Part shown: positions 42,710-50,358 of the stretch, one piece after another
Position numbering within the stretch: position 1 is the stretch's first letter
Layout of the letters: each line of letters opens with the position of its first letter
DNA from: CAZBQJ01 sp964494085
Lineage (GTDB): Bacteria > Patescibacteriota > Gracilibacteria > UBA1369
Direction: 5' to 3'
DNA length: 64,000 nucleotides
Assembly (NCBI GenBank): GCA_964494085.1
Contig: CAZBQJ010000003.1
Location: 1 to 64,000, forward strand
The notes under the pieces: generated by a model
Database searches by the model: none
Seen by the model: only the letters and a program-made list of their open reading frames with translations
What the model was told of the DNA's origin: nothing
Made by a program: the position numbers and the translations under genes

Positions 42710-43586
42710 AGAATTTTTTTTTGGGTTCGCTGTTACCAAAAGCATTATCAATCGAGATATTCTTTTTTGTCTGATCATTTACCAAAGGTTTATTGGTAAA
42801 GGTAGTGGGCGGTTTTCCCGGCATACCTACAACCGGCTGAATTTTCCTCTCACCATTTTTGGAATTATTACTTTTTCGTCTATTGTTCCTGCCAAAAATC
42901 GTTGGGCTCACTTGTTGATTGGCGGTACCGGAAACCCGATTGGTAGCGGATAAATTGCTTCCAGAGTAGGGAATTGCAGTTTTTAGAATTGGTGCCGCGG
43001 ATGGTGTCGAAAAACTACTACTTTTCCTCATTGTTTTTGGAGATCCTCCACTGCTGGCACTTCTAATCCGACGCCTGTTCCCAATTAGAAAATCTGCGTC
43101 TTTATCCCCCAAATCAGTAAAGTGATCTACCACCTCGAGGATCTTGGCATTGGTAGTTTTTTCAAAAGCCATCAATTCTACACGCACCCCACGAGACTGG
43201 CAGTAACGGACAACCTCCAAGAAATCTCCATCACCAGAACCCAGCACTATCACATCAACCTTTTCAGTCAGACGAATCATATCTACAGCGATTCCCACAT
43301 CCCAATCACCCTTCTTTGCTCCAGTATGAAAAACCTGCAAATCTTTGACCCGTGTTTCTATGCCAATGTCAGTCAATGCATCAAAAAACTTCTCTTCAGT
43401 ATATTCTTCCGAACGAATCACATAGGCAAAAGCTCTAATCAACTTACGGCCATTGACAGCCACTCTGATTAATTCTTCATAATTAACATTGGCCCGATAG
43501 TTGGATTTGGCCGAATGATAAAGATTTTGCGTATCCATGAAGATCGCTACCCGCTGGTCACTTTGTGCAGCTAAATTTATTTCCAT
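42702..43586 (-). CDS. NYN-domain (LabA/DUF88-like) putative ribonuclease
   Basis: 294 residues. The PIN-like NYN domain (about 10-165) has the acidic metal-binding set: FMDTQNLYHS, DWDVGIAVDMI and LGSGDGDFLEVV. Such domains cut RNA in other systems. The C-terminal 130 residues are Ser/Asn/Pro/Lys-rich and basic (NRRRIRSASSGG, NNRRKSNNSKNGERK), probably disordered and RNA-binding. It comes 6 bp after the secreted nuclease gene at the tail of the SUF transcript. Target unknown. Confidence 0.83.
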   Translation of the reverse strand: MEINLAAQSDQRVAIFMDTQNLYHSAKSNYRANVNYEELIRVAVNGRKLIRAFAYVIRSEEYTEEKFFDALTDIGIETRVKDLQVFHTGAKKGDWDVGIAVDMIRLTEKVDVIVLGSGDGDFLEVVRYCQSRGVRVELMAFEKTTNAKILEVVDHFTDLGDKDADFLIGNRRRIRSASSGGSPKTMRKSSSFSTPSAAPILKTAIPYSGSNLSATNRVSGTANQQVSPTIFGRNNRRKSNNSKNGERKIQPVVGMPGKPPTTFTNKPLVNDQTKKNISIDNAFGNSEPKKKFFN

Positions 43587-43592
43587 TTTTGT

Positions 43593-44135
43593 TTATTTAC
43601 AAACCGTAGTATTCCACATTCCTTTCCTCTCTATATTAGCCTCTTTTTCTAAATTTACAAATTCCTCCTTCAGACCGAAGGGGTATTCCGGCGTAGCAAA
43701 AGCAAAACCCTCTGCTACCAAGATTCTATTTAACATTGCTCCATCAGGTAAATAGACATATCGCAACTCCCGTTGATATTTGTCCAGGTTTTGCGCTTGG
43801 GGGTCAGCCTCCAATCTAACTATTTTTCCTTCAATCAGCATCTTGGTTTCATCGCTAGCCTCTTGCCCATAGCATTGTACTGGTTTCCGGGGATCTTTGG
43901 TCTCAGGAGTATCAACTCCCAATAGTCGCACCGTTTTCCGAACGCCTTGGTCCAGATAAACAAAAGTATCTCCGTCAACAACCCTTTCCACCTGAAAATA
44001 ACCATTATTAATCAGATTAGTCTGAGTAGATGAACCTACTGAGGTTGGCCAGTAATTATCGAAAATCGCCACTACAAATATCACCAAAACCGCCCACAAA
44101 AATTGCTTCAATTTTTTATCTATACTTTTCTTCAT
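43593..44135 (-). CDS. Secreted or anchored thermonuclease (SNase family)
   Basis: 180 residues. The N-terminal hydrophobic segment (about 11-27) is a signal peptide or anchor. The SNase fold follows, with VVDGDTFVY, R70 in VRLLGVDTPE (metal Asp D75, catalytic E78) and an Arg in YQRELRYVY matching the three key catalytic residues. It would degrade nucleic acid outside the membrane, a plausible nucleotide-scavenging function for an organism with limited biosynthesis. It lies 9 bp after sufT, so may be co-transcribed. Confidence 0.9.
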   Translation of the reverse strand: MKKSIDKKLKQFLWAVLVIFVVAIFDNYWPTSVGSSTQTNLINNGYFQVERVVDGDTFVYLDQGVRKTVRLLGVDTPETKDPRKPVQCYGQEASDETKMLIEGKIVRLEADPQAQNLDKYQRELRYVYLPDGAMLNRILVAEGFAFATPEYPFGLKEEFVNLEKEANIERKGMWNTTVCK

Positions 44136-44144
44136 TAAATCAAT

Positions 44145-44459
44145 TTAGTTACCAAACAGCATCGCTTTCAATTCCGGATTCATCAGCGCTGAGCTCCATG
44201 GTGGATCCCAGACTATATCTATTTTTACATCTACTACATGCGGTTGAATACGTAGTAATGAGTCAATCTCGGTGGTTATCTGGCCTCCTGCCGGGCAGCC
44301 CAGAGAAGTCAAAGTCATGGTTACTTTGATGTTTCCGGGAGTTTCTTCTTCAACATCATAAATCAACCCCATGTCGGTAATCCCTAAGGAAGTATCCGGG
44401 TCTAATACCTGATTGATCAAATCCAGGTACTGTTTTTTTGTCCACGGTTTTTTATTCAT
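44145..44459 (-). CDS. sufT: SufT/MIP18-family Fe-S assembly factor (DUF59)
   Basis: 104 residues. DUF59 signature: DPDTSLGITDMGLIYDV near residues 20-36 and the cysteine in TSLGCPAGGQI (about C56), then VWDPPWSSALMNPE. Members help deliver Fe-S clusters. The start overlaps the end of sufU by 8 bp, so it is translationally coupled to the SUF genes. Confidence 0.9.
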   Translation of the reverse strand: MNKKPWTKKQYLDLINQVLDPDTSLGITDMGLIYDVEEETPGNIKVTMTLTSLGCPAGGQITTEIDSLLRIQPHVVDVKIDIVWDPPWSSALMNPELKAMLFGN

Positions 44460-44832
44460 GTTCTGCGTGATAAATTGTTGCGGCCTTTTTTAGACAACTA
44501 AAGCCCAGTAAAGCACATTTGATTCTTCCGGGTGAAATCGGGATTTCCAACATTTCCAATACTTCATCACTGTTCATGTTCACTATATCATTAAGTTTCT
44601 CTCCCAGGATTTTTTCACCCAAGAGCGAGGTCGAAGCTACGCTAATCGCACAACCATCTCCGCTAAAACCAAATCCCTTGATATAACCCTGATCGTCCAG
44701 TTTTACACTTAATCTGACTTTGTCTCCACAAAGTGGATTAAAATCTTCGCCAGTTATCTGAGCATCATCCAGCAAACCCGCTTGTCGAGGGTTTTTAAAA
44801 TGATCCAAAATAATTTCGCCGTAAATATCCAT
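44452..44832 (-). CDS. sufU: SufU/IscU-like Fe-S scaffold or sulfur acceptor
   Basis: 126 residues. Conserved C35 and D37 (NPLCGD), C61 (SGDGCAIS) and C106 (IKCALL). Typical SufU has an extra segment of about 18 residues between the second and third cysteines; the 45-residue distance here is more like IscU. The IscU-specific LPPVK-His region is absent. Adjacent to sufS (stop 2 bp upstream), so it probably accepts sulfur from SufS. Confidence 0.88.
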   Translation of the reverse strand: MDIYGEIILDHFKNPRQAGLLDDAQITGEDFNPLCGDKVRLSVKLDDQGYIKGFGFSGDGCAISVASTSLLGEKILGEKLNDIVNMNSDEVLEMLEIPISPGRIKCALLGFSCLKKAATIYHAEHE

Positions 44833-44833
44833 T

Positions 44834-46048
44834 TTATTTAAATAGTTTAATCGCTTTTTCTACACTCTCTACCAATTTCTCTAAATCTGCTTGATCGTTG
44901 TAAATGGAAAAACTGGCACGTGCCAAGGCATTCAAACCAAGGCTTCGCAGCAAAGGTTTTGCGCAATGATGTCCGGCTCTGATGCAAACATTGTCTTCAC
45001 CAAGTATCGAGGCCAAATCGTGAGGGTGAACCTTTTCCACACTGAAGGCAATCATCGAATTTGATTGATCAACGGCCCTTGGTCCATAGATCTTTATCTG
45101 CGGTATTTTGGCCAAAATTCCTCGGGCTTGAATAACTAATTGTTTTTCATGTTCTATAATGTTCTCCCAGCCAATTTCTCCAATCATCTTTAGAGCTTCC
45201 GCCATTCCGGCCAGTCCGCCGACATTGGGTGTTCCGGCTTCAAATTTCGTTGGAGCTTCCAGCCATAGATCCGGTAAATCCTTTAGCATTCCACCGCCTG
45301 TCAAGAATGGCGGAAGCTTTTCCGCCAACTCCTTTTTTATAAATGTAAAACCTGTTCCCATTGGGCCAAATAATTTATGCCCCGTAAATACAGCAGCATC
45401 ACATTTCATCACTTTAACATCAGTTTTTTGATGAGCGGCACTTTGCGCGCAATCAACTATCAACAGAGCCCCATGAGCGTGCGCCAAAACCTCTACTCCA
45501 GCTAAATCCACTTGGACTCCCAGTACATTGGAAAGCGCTGTCACTGCCACTACCTTGGTTTTCCTATCAATCAGTTTTTCCCAATCATGTTCATCCAGTG
45601 CACCACTTTCATTTTTGACTTTCACTACTCTAAATTCTGCTCCCCGGCGTTTGGCAATTTCTTGCCAGGGTAGATAATTGGCATGATGCTCCAATTCTGT
45701 TACCACAATGTTATCTCCCGGTTCGATCAGCTTCTCGCCAATTCCAAAAGCCAATAAATTGGTTCCTTCCGTCGCATTTTTAGTGAAAACAATGTCCTCA
45801 GTTTCAGCTCCGATGAAATCCGCTGCCACTTTTCTACTCTCTTCATAAATTTTGTCAGCTTGCTCAGCCAATCCATAAACTCCTCGATGAATGTTGGCGT
45901 TGGAGTGAAGATAAAAGTCCTCCATGGCCCGCAGCACGCGTGCCGGTTTCTGAGTCGTTGAAGCATTGTCCAGGTAAACCAAAGACTTGGACCGAAATTG
46001 CTCACTTTGAAAAATTGGAAAAGCCTTTTTGATACCTGATAATTGCAT
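44834..46048 (-). CDS. sufS: Cysteine desulfurase SufS
   Basis: PLP enzyme releasing sulfur from cysteine for Fe-S cluster and thio-cofactor synthesis. 404 residues; internal aldimine Lys K225 in FTGHKLFGP, PLP-interacting TELEHHANYLPW and VDCAQSAAH, and the persulfide cysteine in RAGHHCAKPLL (about C366), which is the group II (SufS) arrangement. Followed directly by sufU. Confidence 0.95.
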   Translation of the reverse strand: MQLSGIKKAFPIFQSEQFRSKSLVYLDNASTTQKPARVLRAMEDFYLHSNANIHRGVYGLAEQADKIYEESRKVAADFIGAETEDIVFTKNATEGTNLLAFGIGEKLIEPGDNIVVTELEHHANYLPWQEIAKRRGAEFRVVKVKNESGALDEHDWEKLIDRKTKVVAVTALSNVLGVQVDLAGVEVLAHAHGALLIVDCAQSAAHQKTDVKVMKCDAAVFTGHKLFGPMGTGFTFIKKELAEKLPPFLTGGGMLKDLPDLWLEAPTKFEAGTPNVGGLAGMAEALKMIGEIGWENIIEHEKQLVIQARGILAKIPQIKIYGPRAVDQSNSMIAFSVEKVHPHDLASILGEDNVCIRAGHHCAKPLLRSLGLNALARASFSIYNDQADLEKLVESVEKAIKLFK

Positions 46049-46114
46049 AGAAATAAGCCGTCAAAGCCATGAAACCAGCTTCGATAATAGTCTTTTCAGC
46101 TCTTTTTAGCAATC

Positions 46115-46951
46115 TTATTCTGAAAGATAGATCATACTGGCGTAACCTACCACCGAGTCTGGATCATCACCACCTTCAGAAGTATTTCCATAAGCCAAAA
46201 ACATTGGTTGCCATTCTTTCAATAAAGCAATTTCATTGATCAATGCTACACCCCAGAGAGCCAAAGCCTGCCCGGCTACTTTCACGCCACTGACATCCCG
46301 CGCCAAAATAGCATTAATAGTATCCTGATCTGTTTTTCTGGCTTTAGCGTCTGTTAAAAAATGCGAGAGATCAGTGCTCACTACCACCAAGGTATTGTCA
46401 TCAATAATTTCGCTTAGTTTTGCGGCAACCTCCGCCAAGTCAATTTTATTGCCAAGTAGTAATGGTACCAGTTGAAAATTTTTGAGGAATTTCTGCAAGT
46501 ATGGAAGTTGAACTTCCAACGAATACTCTTTGGCAAAAGCATTCTCATTGTATTGAAAATTAAAATTGGTAGATAATTTTTCAATACATTTCTTGTCTAG
46601 CAGTACCTCTCCCAAAGGGGATTGATAAGCGTCAAAACCGGTCAAAGCCAGACCACTGAAACTGAAAAAATGGGCTTTTCCTATTAAAATCACTCGTGAA
46701 TAATTCCTATTCATCACCTTTTGGTAAGCCGAAAGCGCTATTTTGGCCGAATAACTGAAACCGGCCGACGGAACTATCATTCCACCGATGCTTAATTCAC
46801 TCAAATCCGCACCCAGCATAGCCGCGTCCATCAATTTTATCTCTATCTGATCGTTCAGCTCCTGTGCGTCAGAAGGATAGTATAGTCCGGCAAACTCCGG
46901 TTTTCTGACCTCCAAAGGGTGTTTCTGGCCGTCAATGGTACTCATCGGCAT
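46115..46951 (-). CDS. Memo-like protein lacking expected metal ligands
   Basis: 278 residues of the Memo/AmmeMemoRadiSam-B family, related in fold to extradiol dioxygenases. Recognised by VRKPEFAGLYYP, EYSLEVQLPYL and VVVSTDLSHFL. In other members the metal site uses the His of IVPHAG, the His of GPxH and a Cys near the end. Here the first reads IVPSAG, the GKAH His remains, the EHSLEVQ His is Tyr, and the C-terminal Cys region reads ALWGV. Metal binding is therefore doubtful. It is placed inside the SUF operon, between the Rieske gene and sufS; its role there is unknown. Confidence 0.82.
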   Translation of the reverse strand: MPMSTIDGQKHPLEVRKPEFAGLYYPSDAQELNDQIEIKLMDAAMLGADLSELSIGGMIVPSAGFSYSAKIALSAYQKVMNRNYSRVILIGKAHFFSFSGLALTGFDAYQSPLGEVLLDKKCIEKLSTNFNFQYNENAFAKEYSLEVQLPYLQKFLKNFQLVPLLLGNKIDLAEVAAKLSEIIDDNTLVVVSTDLSHFLTDAKARKTDQDTINAILARDVSGVKVAGQALALWGVALINEIALLKEWQPMFLAYGNTSEGGDDPDSVVGYASMIYLSE

Positions 46952-46972
46952 TTACAAAAAGGCTAAATCCTT

Positions 46973-47281
46973 TTATTGTAACACAACCACGATGTTTTGG
47001 CCATCTATCTCTACCGGAAAAGTTTTCAATGGGATGGCCGCGGGCAATGCTGTTACTTGCCCGGTACGAATATCAAACTGTGCGCCATGCCAAGGACATT
47101 CCACTCGAAATTGATTCAGTTCGCCCGCGGCCAATGAAGCTCCTCTATGTGTACAATTATCTTGAACGGCAAAATATTTACCTTCGATCAAAGCCAACAT
47201 AATCGCTTGTTCACCTGCCATTACCCTTTTCTTTTGTCCAGCTGGGAGATCGCCCACTTGGGCAACAATAATTTTATTCAT
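46973..47281 (-). CDS. Rieske-type [2Fe-2S] ferredoxin
   Basis: About 102 residues from the ATG at 47281, which overlaps the sufD stop (ATGAATAA); a longer in-frame start lies inside sufD and is rejected. The Rieske ligands are C-x-H in CTHRG and C-x-x-H in CPWHG. Small NirD/BphF-like proteins of this kind carry single electrons in the cytoplasm. Translational coupling to sufD suggests an electron donor for cluster assembly, or a fixed client of it; both are inference. Confidence 0.9.
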   Translation of the reverse strand: MNKIIVAQVGDLPAGQKKRVMAGEQAIMLALIEGKYFAVQDNCTHRGASLAAGELNQFRVECPWHGAQFDIRTGQVTALPAAIPLKTFPVEIDGQNIVVVLQ

Positions 47282-47927
47282 CTTTATAATTTTCTGGTAA
47301 TAATGTGACGATTTTTTCAGCAACACTGTCACGCTGGGATTGCTCCAAGCCGGTAAAAAAGTTTTTCCCTTCATTTAAAAATGCTTCCAATAGTAGTCTT
47401 TTCGCTTGCGACCTACTAAATCCACGACTTTCCAAATAAAACAAACTGTCATCGTCAACTCTTCCAAAGGTAGCGGCATGGCCGGCCTTTACTTCATTGG
47501 CCACAATCTCCAATGAAGGGATCGCTTTTGCTCTAGCTTCAGTGGACATTAGTAGTGATTCCGACTTCAAATAAGTGTCCGTAGCCGAAGCATCTTTGTT
47601 GACCACTATATTGCCCCGAAAATCCAGTTGACTTTGTTCAAAAAGCACAGCCTTCAGGGCAACCCTGGCTTTAGTGTCAGGGGCTAGATGAGCAATCAAA
47701 GTTGATAGGTTAATCAGGCATTTGTCATTGCCGATTACTATTATCAACAATTCCAGTTCAGCCCCACTTTCCACCAATTTATAATCTATCTTTGCTTTTA
47801 TAGTCCGGTTGAATACCAAAACTTGCTGCAACTTCTGTCCTTGTTCCAGAACAATCTCAAAATTATCAAGATTTTCATCCCATTTCCAAGGCTCGGAAAT
47901 TTTTTGTTCAGTATTTTTTATCTTCAT
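47274..47927 (-). CDS. sufD: Short SufD-like component of the SUF scaffold
   Basis: 217 residues, about half the length of E. coli SufD. The conserved C-terminal SufBD beta-helix region is there: RGNIVVNKDASATDTYLKSE, IPSLEIVANEVKAGHAATFG (with the conserved His near residue 160) and SRGFSRSQAKRLLLEAFL. The usual N-terminal third is missing. It should pair with SufB and SufC in the SufBC2D complex. Confidence 0.9.
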   Translation of the reverse strand: MKIKNTEQKISEPWKWDENLDNFEIVLEQGQKLQQVLVFNRTIKAKIDYKLVESGAELELLIIVIGNDKCLINLSTLIAHLAPDTKARVALKAVLFEQSQLDFRGNIVVNKDASATDTYLKSESLLMSTEARAKAIPSLEIVANEVKAGHAATFGRVDDDSLFYLESRGFSRSQAKRLLLEAFLNEGKNFFTGLEQSQRDSVAEKIVTLLPENYKDE

Positions 47928-47989
47928 ATTGTTTTGCTAATTGAAGCCTTCATTCCGCTTGAAAAAGTAAACCCGGTAAATCGGAAAGT

Positions 47990-49417
47990 TTAACCAACTG
48001 AGCCTTCCATTTCCATTTCCATCAGTCGATTCATTTCCAAAGCGTATTCCATCGGTAATATTTTAATTATCGGGTCGATGAAGCCATTTACTATCATGGT
48101 CGCTGCTTCCGCTTCCGTAAATCCTCTCGACATCAGGTAAAATAATTGTTCTTCGGAAATCTTGGCCACAGTTGCCTCATGGGCCACAGCCGCATCATTT
48201 TCCTGGACATCCATAGTCGGGTAAGTATCAGAGCGAGAATGCCCATCCAGCAGCAAAGCATCACAAACCACTCGGGCTTTTACTCCGGTCGCACCGGGTA
48301 ATACTTGCAGCAACCCTCGATAAGTCGAGCGACCCCCGTCTTTCGATAGAGATTTTGCTGTAATTGTAGAGCTGGTATCCGGCGCGGCGTGGATCACCTT
48401 TGCTCCGGCGTCCTGATGTTGGCCTTTGCCCGCATAGGCCACACTGAGGATTTCCGCTTTGGCGCCGCGCCCCATCAGATAAACAGACGGGTATTTCATG
48501 GTTAATTTGGAACCCAGATTACAATCAAGCCAAAACATCGAGGCGTTTTCTTCACAGCGCGTGCGTTTAGTGACCAGGTTGTAGACATTATTCGACCAGT
48601 TTTGAATGGTTGAATATTGGACGCGCGCGCCCTTTTTACAAATTATTTCCACTACAGCCGAATGCAGTGAATTGGAGGAATAAGTCGGGGCTGTACAACC
48701 CTCAACATAGTGAACGGAACTTCCTTCATCGGCAATAATCAGCGTCCTCTCAAATTGCCCCATAAATTCAGCATTGATCCTGAAATAGGCTTGTAAAGGT
48801 AGTTCTATATGCACTCCTTTTGGCACGTAAATAAAACTCCCTCCACTCCAAACAGCTGTATTTAACGCGGCAAATTTATTGTCACGAGCCGGAACGATAG
48901 TTCCAAAATATTCCTGAAAATATTCGGGATATTTCTTCAAAGCCGCGTCTGTGCCTTCAAATAGTACGCCTTTTTTGGCCAAAGTTTCCTGCAAATTATG
49001 ATAAACAATTTCCGATTCAAATTGAGCGCCCACACCCGCCAGGTAGGTGCGTTCAGCCTGGGGAATACCCAAACGGTCAAAAGTATTTTTGATTTCTGTC
49101 GGAACTTCTTCCCAATCCTTCCGCTCTTTTTCTGAGGGCTTGAGATAATAATGGATTTTTTCAAAGTTAATCTCACTCAAATCCCCACCAAAATTAGGCA
49201 TCGGTTTGGAATTGAATATTTCCAATGCTCTCAAACGGATGGCCAACATCCATTCAGGTTCGTCTTTCTGTCTGGAAATCTCTCGAACTACTTCTTCCGA
49301 AAGGCCTTGAGCAATTTTAAAAGTAGCTTGATGTTTAGTTTTAAACCCAAACTTATAATTCCCCAATTGTTTGGCCAGAATTTTTGTACTCACTTTTTTT
49401 CCTTTGATCTTGGACAT
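47990..49417 (-). CDS. sufB: Fe-S cluster scaffold SufB
   Basis: 475 residues, normal length. Conserved SufB blocks: GTIVPARDNKFAALNTAVWSG, VHYVEGCTAPTYS, the KYPSVYLMGRGAKAEILS region, and VARVVCD-like ARVVCDALLLDGHSRSDT with the catalytic Cys; the end has LFYLMSRGFTEAEAATMIVNGF. Forms the cluster-building complex with SufC and SufD in the cytoplasm. The ATG is 1 bp after the sufC stop. Confidence 0.96.
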   Translation of the reverse strand: MSKIKGKKVSTKILAKQLGNYKFGFKTKHQATFKIAQGLSEEVVREISRQKDEPEWMLAIRLRALEIFNSKPMPNFGGDLSEINFEKIHYYLKPSEKERKDWEEVPTEIKNTFDRLGIPQAERTYLAGVGAQFESEIVYHNLQETLAKKGVLFEGTDAALKKYPEYFQEYFGTIVPARDNKFAALNTAVWSGGSFIYVPKGVHIELPLQAYFRINAEFMGQFERTLIIADEGSSVHYVEGCTAPTYSSNSLHSAVVEIICKKGARVQYSTIQNWSNNVYNLVTKRTRCEENASMFWLDCNLGSKLTMKYPSVYLMGRGAKAEILSVAYAGKGQHQDAGAKVIHAAPDTSSTITAKSLSKDGGRSTYRGLLQVLPGATGVKARVVCDALLLDGHSRSDTYPTMDVQENDAAVAHEATVAKISEEQLFYLMSRGFTEAEAATMIVNGFIDPIIKILPMEYALEMNRLMEMEMEGSVG

Positions 49418-49418
49418 C

Positions 49419-50162
49419 TTAAATATTTTGGTAACCTTCTTCTTCCAACTTTTCCACTAACTCCATTCCACCACTTTTAACCAGTCTTCCTGCTCTCATC
49501 ACATGAACCCGATCGGCTTTTACATAATGTAAAAGCCTCTGATAATGGGTGATTATAATCATGCCCATTCCAGTTTCCTGCTTTATTCCTTCAATCGCTT
49601 CAGCTGTTTTCTTTAGAGAATCGATGTCCAAGCCTGAATCAATTTCATCGAGTAAAGCCAAGTCTGGTTGTAATGCAGCCATTTGAGCGATCTCCGCTCG
49701 TTTCTTTTCTCCACCTGAAAAACCTTCATTCACACCTCTTCCGATAAATTGTTTATCCAAATGTACTTTCCCCAGCAATTCTCCGGCAATTCTAAAGTAC
49801 TCACCAACTCCCAGTTGTTTGGCTTGAGGATCTTTCCCAATAGCCCTCAGGTTGGAGGCCTGTCGTAGGAAATTCCCAAAGGTAATCCCGGCCACTTCTT
49901 TCGGATATTGGAATCCCAAGAAAATTCCCAGTCTAGCCCGCTCATCGGTAGGCATTTTCAAGATATCTTTATCTTTAAATTCTATACTGCCGCCCCTGAT
50001 TTTATATTTGGGGTGGCCCATGATGGCATAACACAGGGTACTCTTTCCAGAACCATTTGGCCCCATGATAGCATGAGTCTCACCTGGTTTTACTTCCAAA
50101 CTAAAGCCGTCCAAGATTACCTTACCTTCAGCTTCCACCTTTAAGTCCTTAATTTTGAGCAT
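49419..50162 (-). CDS. sufC: SUF ATPase SufC
   Basis: ABC-type cytosolic ATPase, 247 residues. Walker A GPNGSGKST (about 34-42), signature FSGGEKKRAEIA, Walker B LALLDEIDSGLD, and the H-loop IITHYQRLLHY. Drives conformational change in SufB/SufD. First gene of the operon sufC-sufB-sufD-Rieske-memo-sufS-sufU-sufT; its upstream region is shared with the divergent gene at 50222. Confidence 0.96.
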   Translation of the reverse strand: MLKIKDLKVEAEGKVILDGFSLEVKPGETHAIMGPNGSGKSTLCYAIMGHPKYKIRGGSIEFKDKDILKMPTDERARLGIFLGFQYPKEVAGITFGNFLRQASNLRAIGKDPQAKQLGVGEYFRIAGELLGKVHLDKQFIGRGVNEGFSGGEKKRAEIAQMAALQPDLALLDEIDSGLDIDSLKKTAEAIEGIKQETGMGMIIITHYQRLLHYVKADRVHVMRAGRLVKSGGMELVEKLEEEGYQNI

Positions 50163-50190
50163 TCTTAAACTAATAATTGACCAAATTTTG

Positions 50191-50199
50191 TGCTATAAT
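50191..50199 (+). promoter_or_regulatory. Extended -10 promoter element
   Basis: TGCTATAAT (TATAAT at 50194-50199) lies 23 bp before the ATG at 50222. The -35 region is poor at 17-bp spacing. This is the same nonamer as at 34761 and 40047. Confidence 0.5.
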
Positions 50200-50221
50200 A
50201 GCAAGATTTAATTTGTAGTCC

Positions 50222-50329
50222 ATGTCCGACTCTACCGAAAAACTCAACTATCCGCCAGACCATGGTAGCACAGAAGCTCCAAAAGAGCATTTGTCCGACC
50301 CCCGGGCCAAGAAATTCATCAGAAAATAG
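50222..50329 (+). CDS. Short upstream frame, probable N-terminus of the next gene
   Basis: 35 codons beginning MSDSTEKLNYPPDHG and ending at TAG 50327. It follows the extended -10 element directly. The frame used by the next gene is open upstream through GQEIHQKIEDIQKDNFGF, and shifting from this frame to that one requires a single missing base near the CCCCC run at 50299-50303. I read it as the true N-terminus, separated by a one-base deletion, a sequencing error or a variable homopolymer. Confidence 0.45.
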   Translation: MSDSTEKLNYPPDHGSTEAPKEHLSDPRAKKFIRK

Positions 50330-50358
50330 AGGATATCCAAAAGGATAATTTTGGATTC

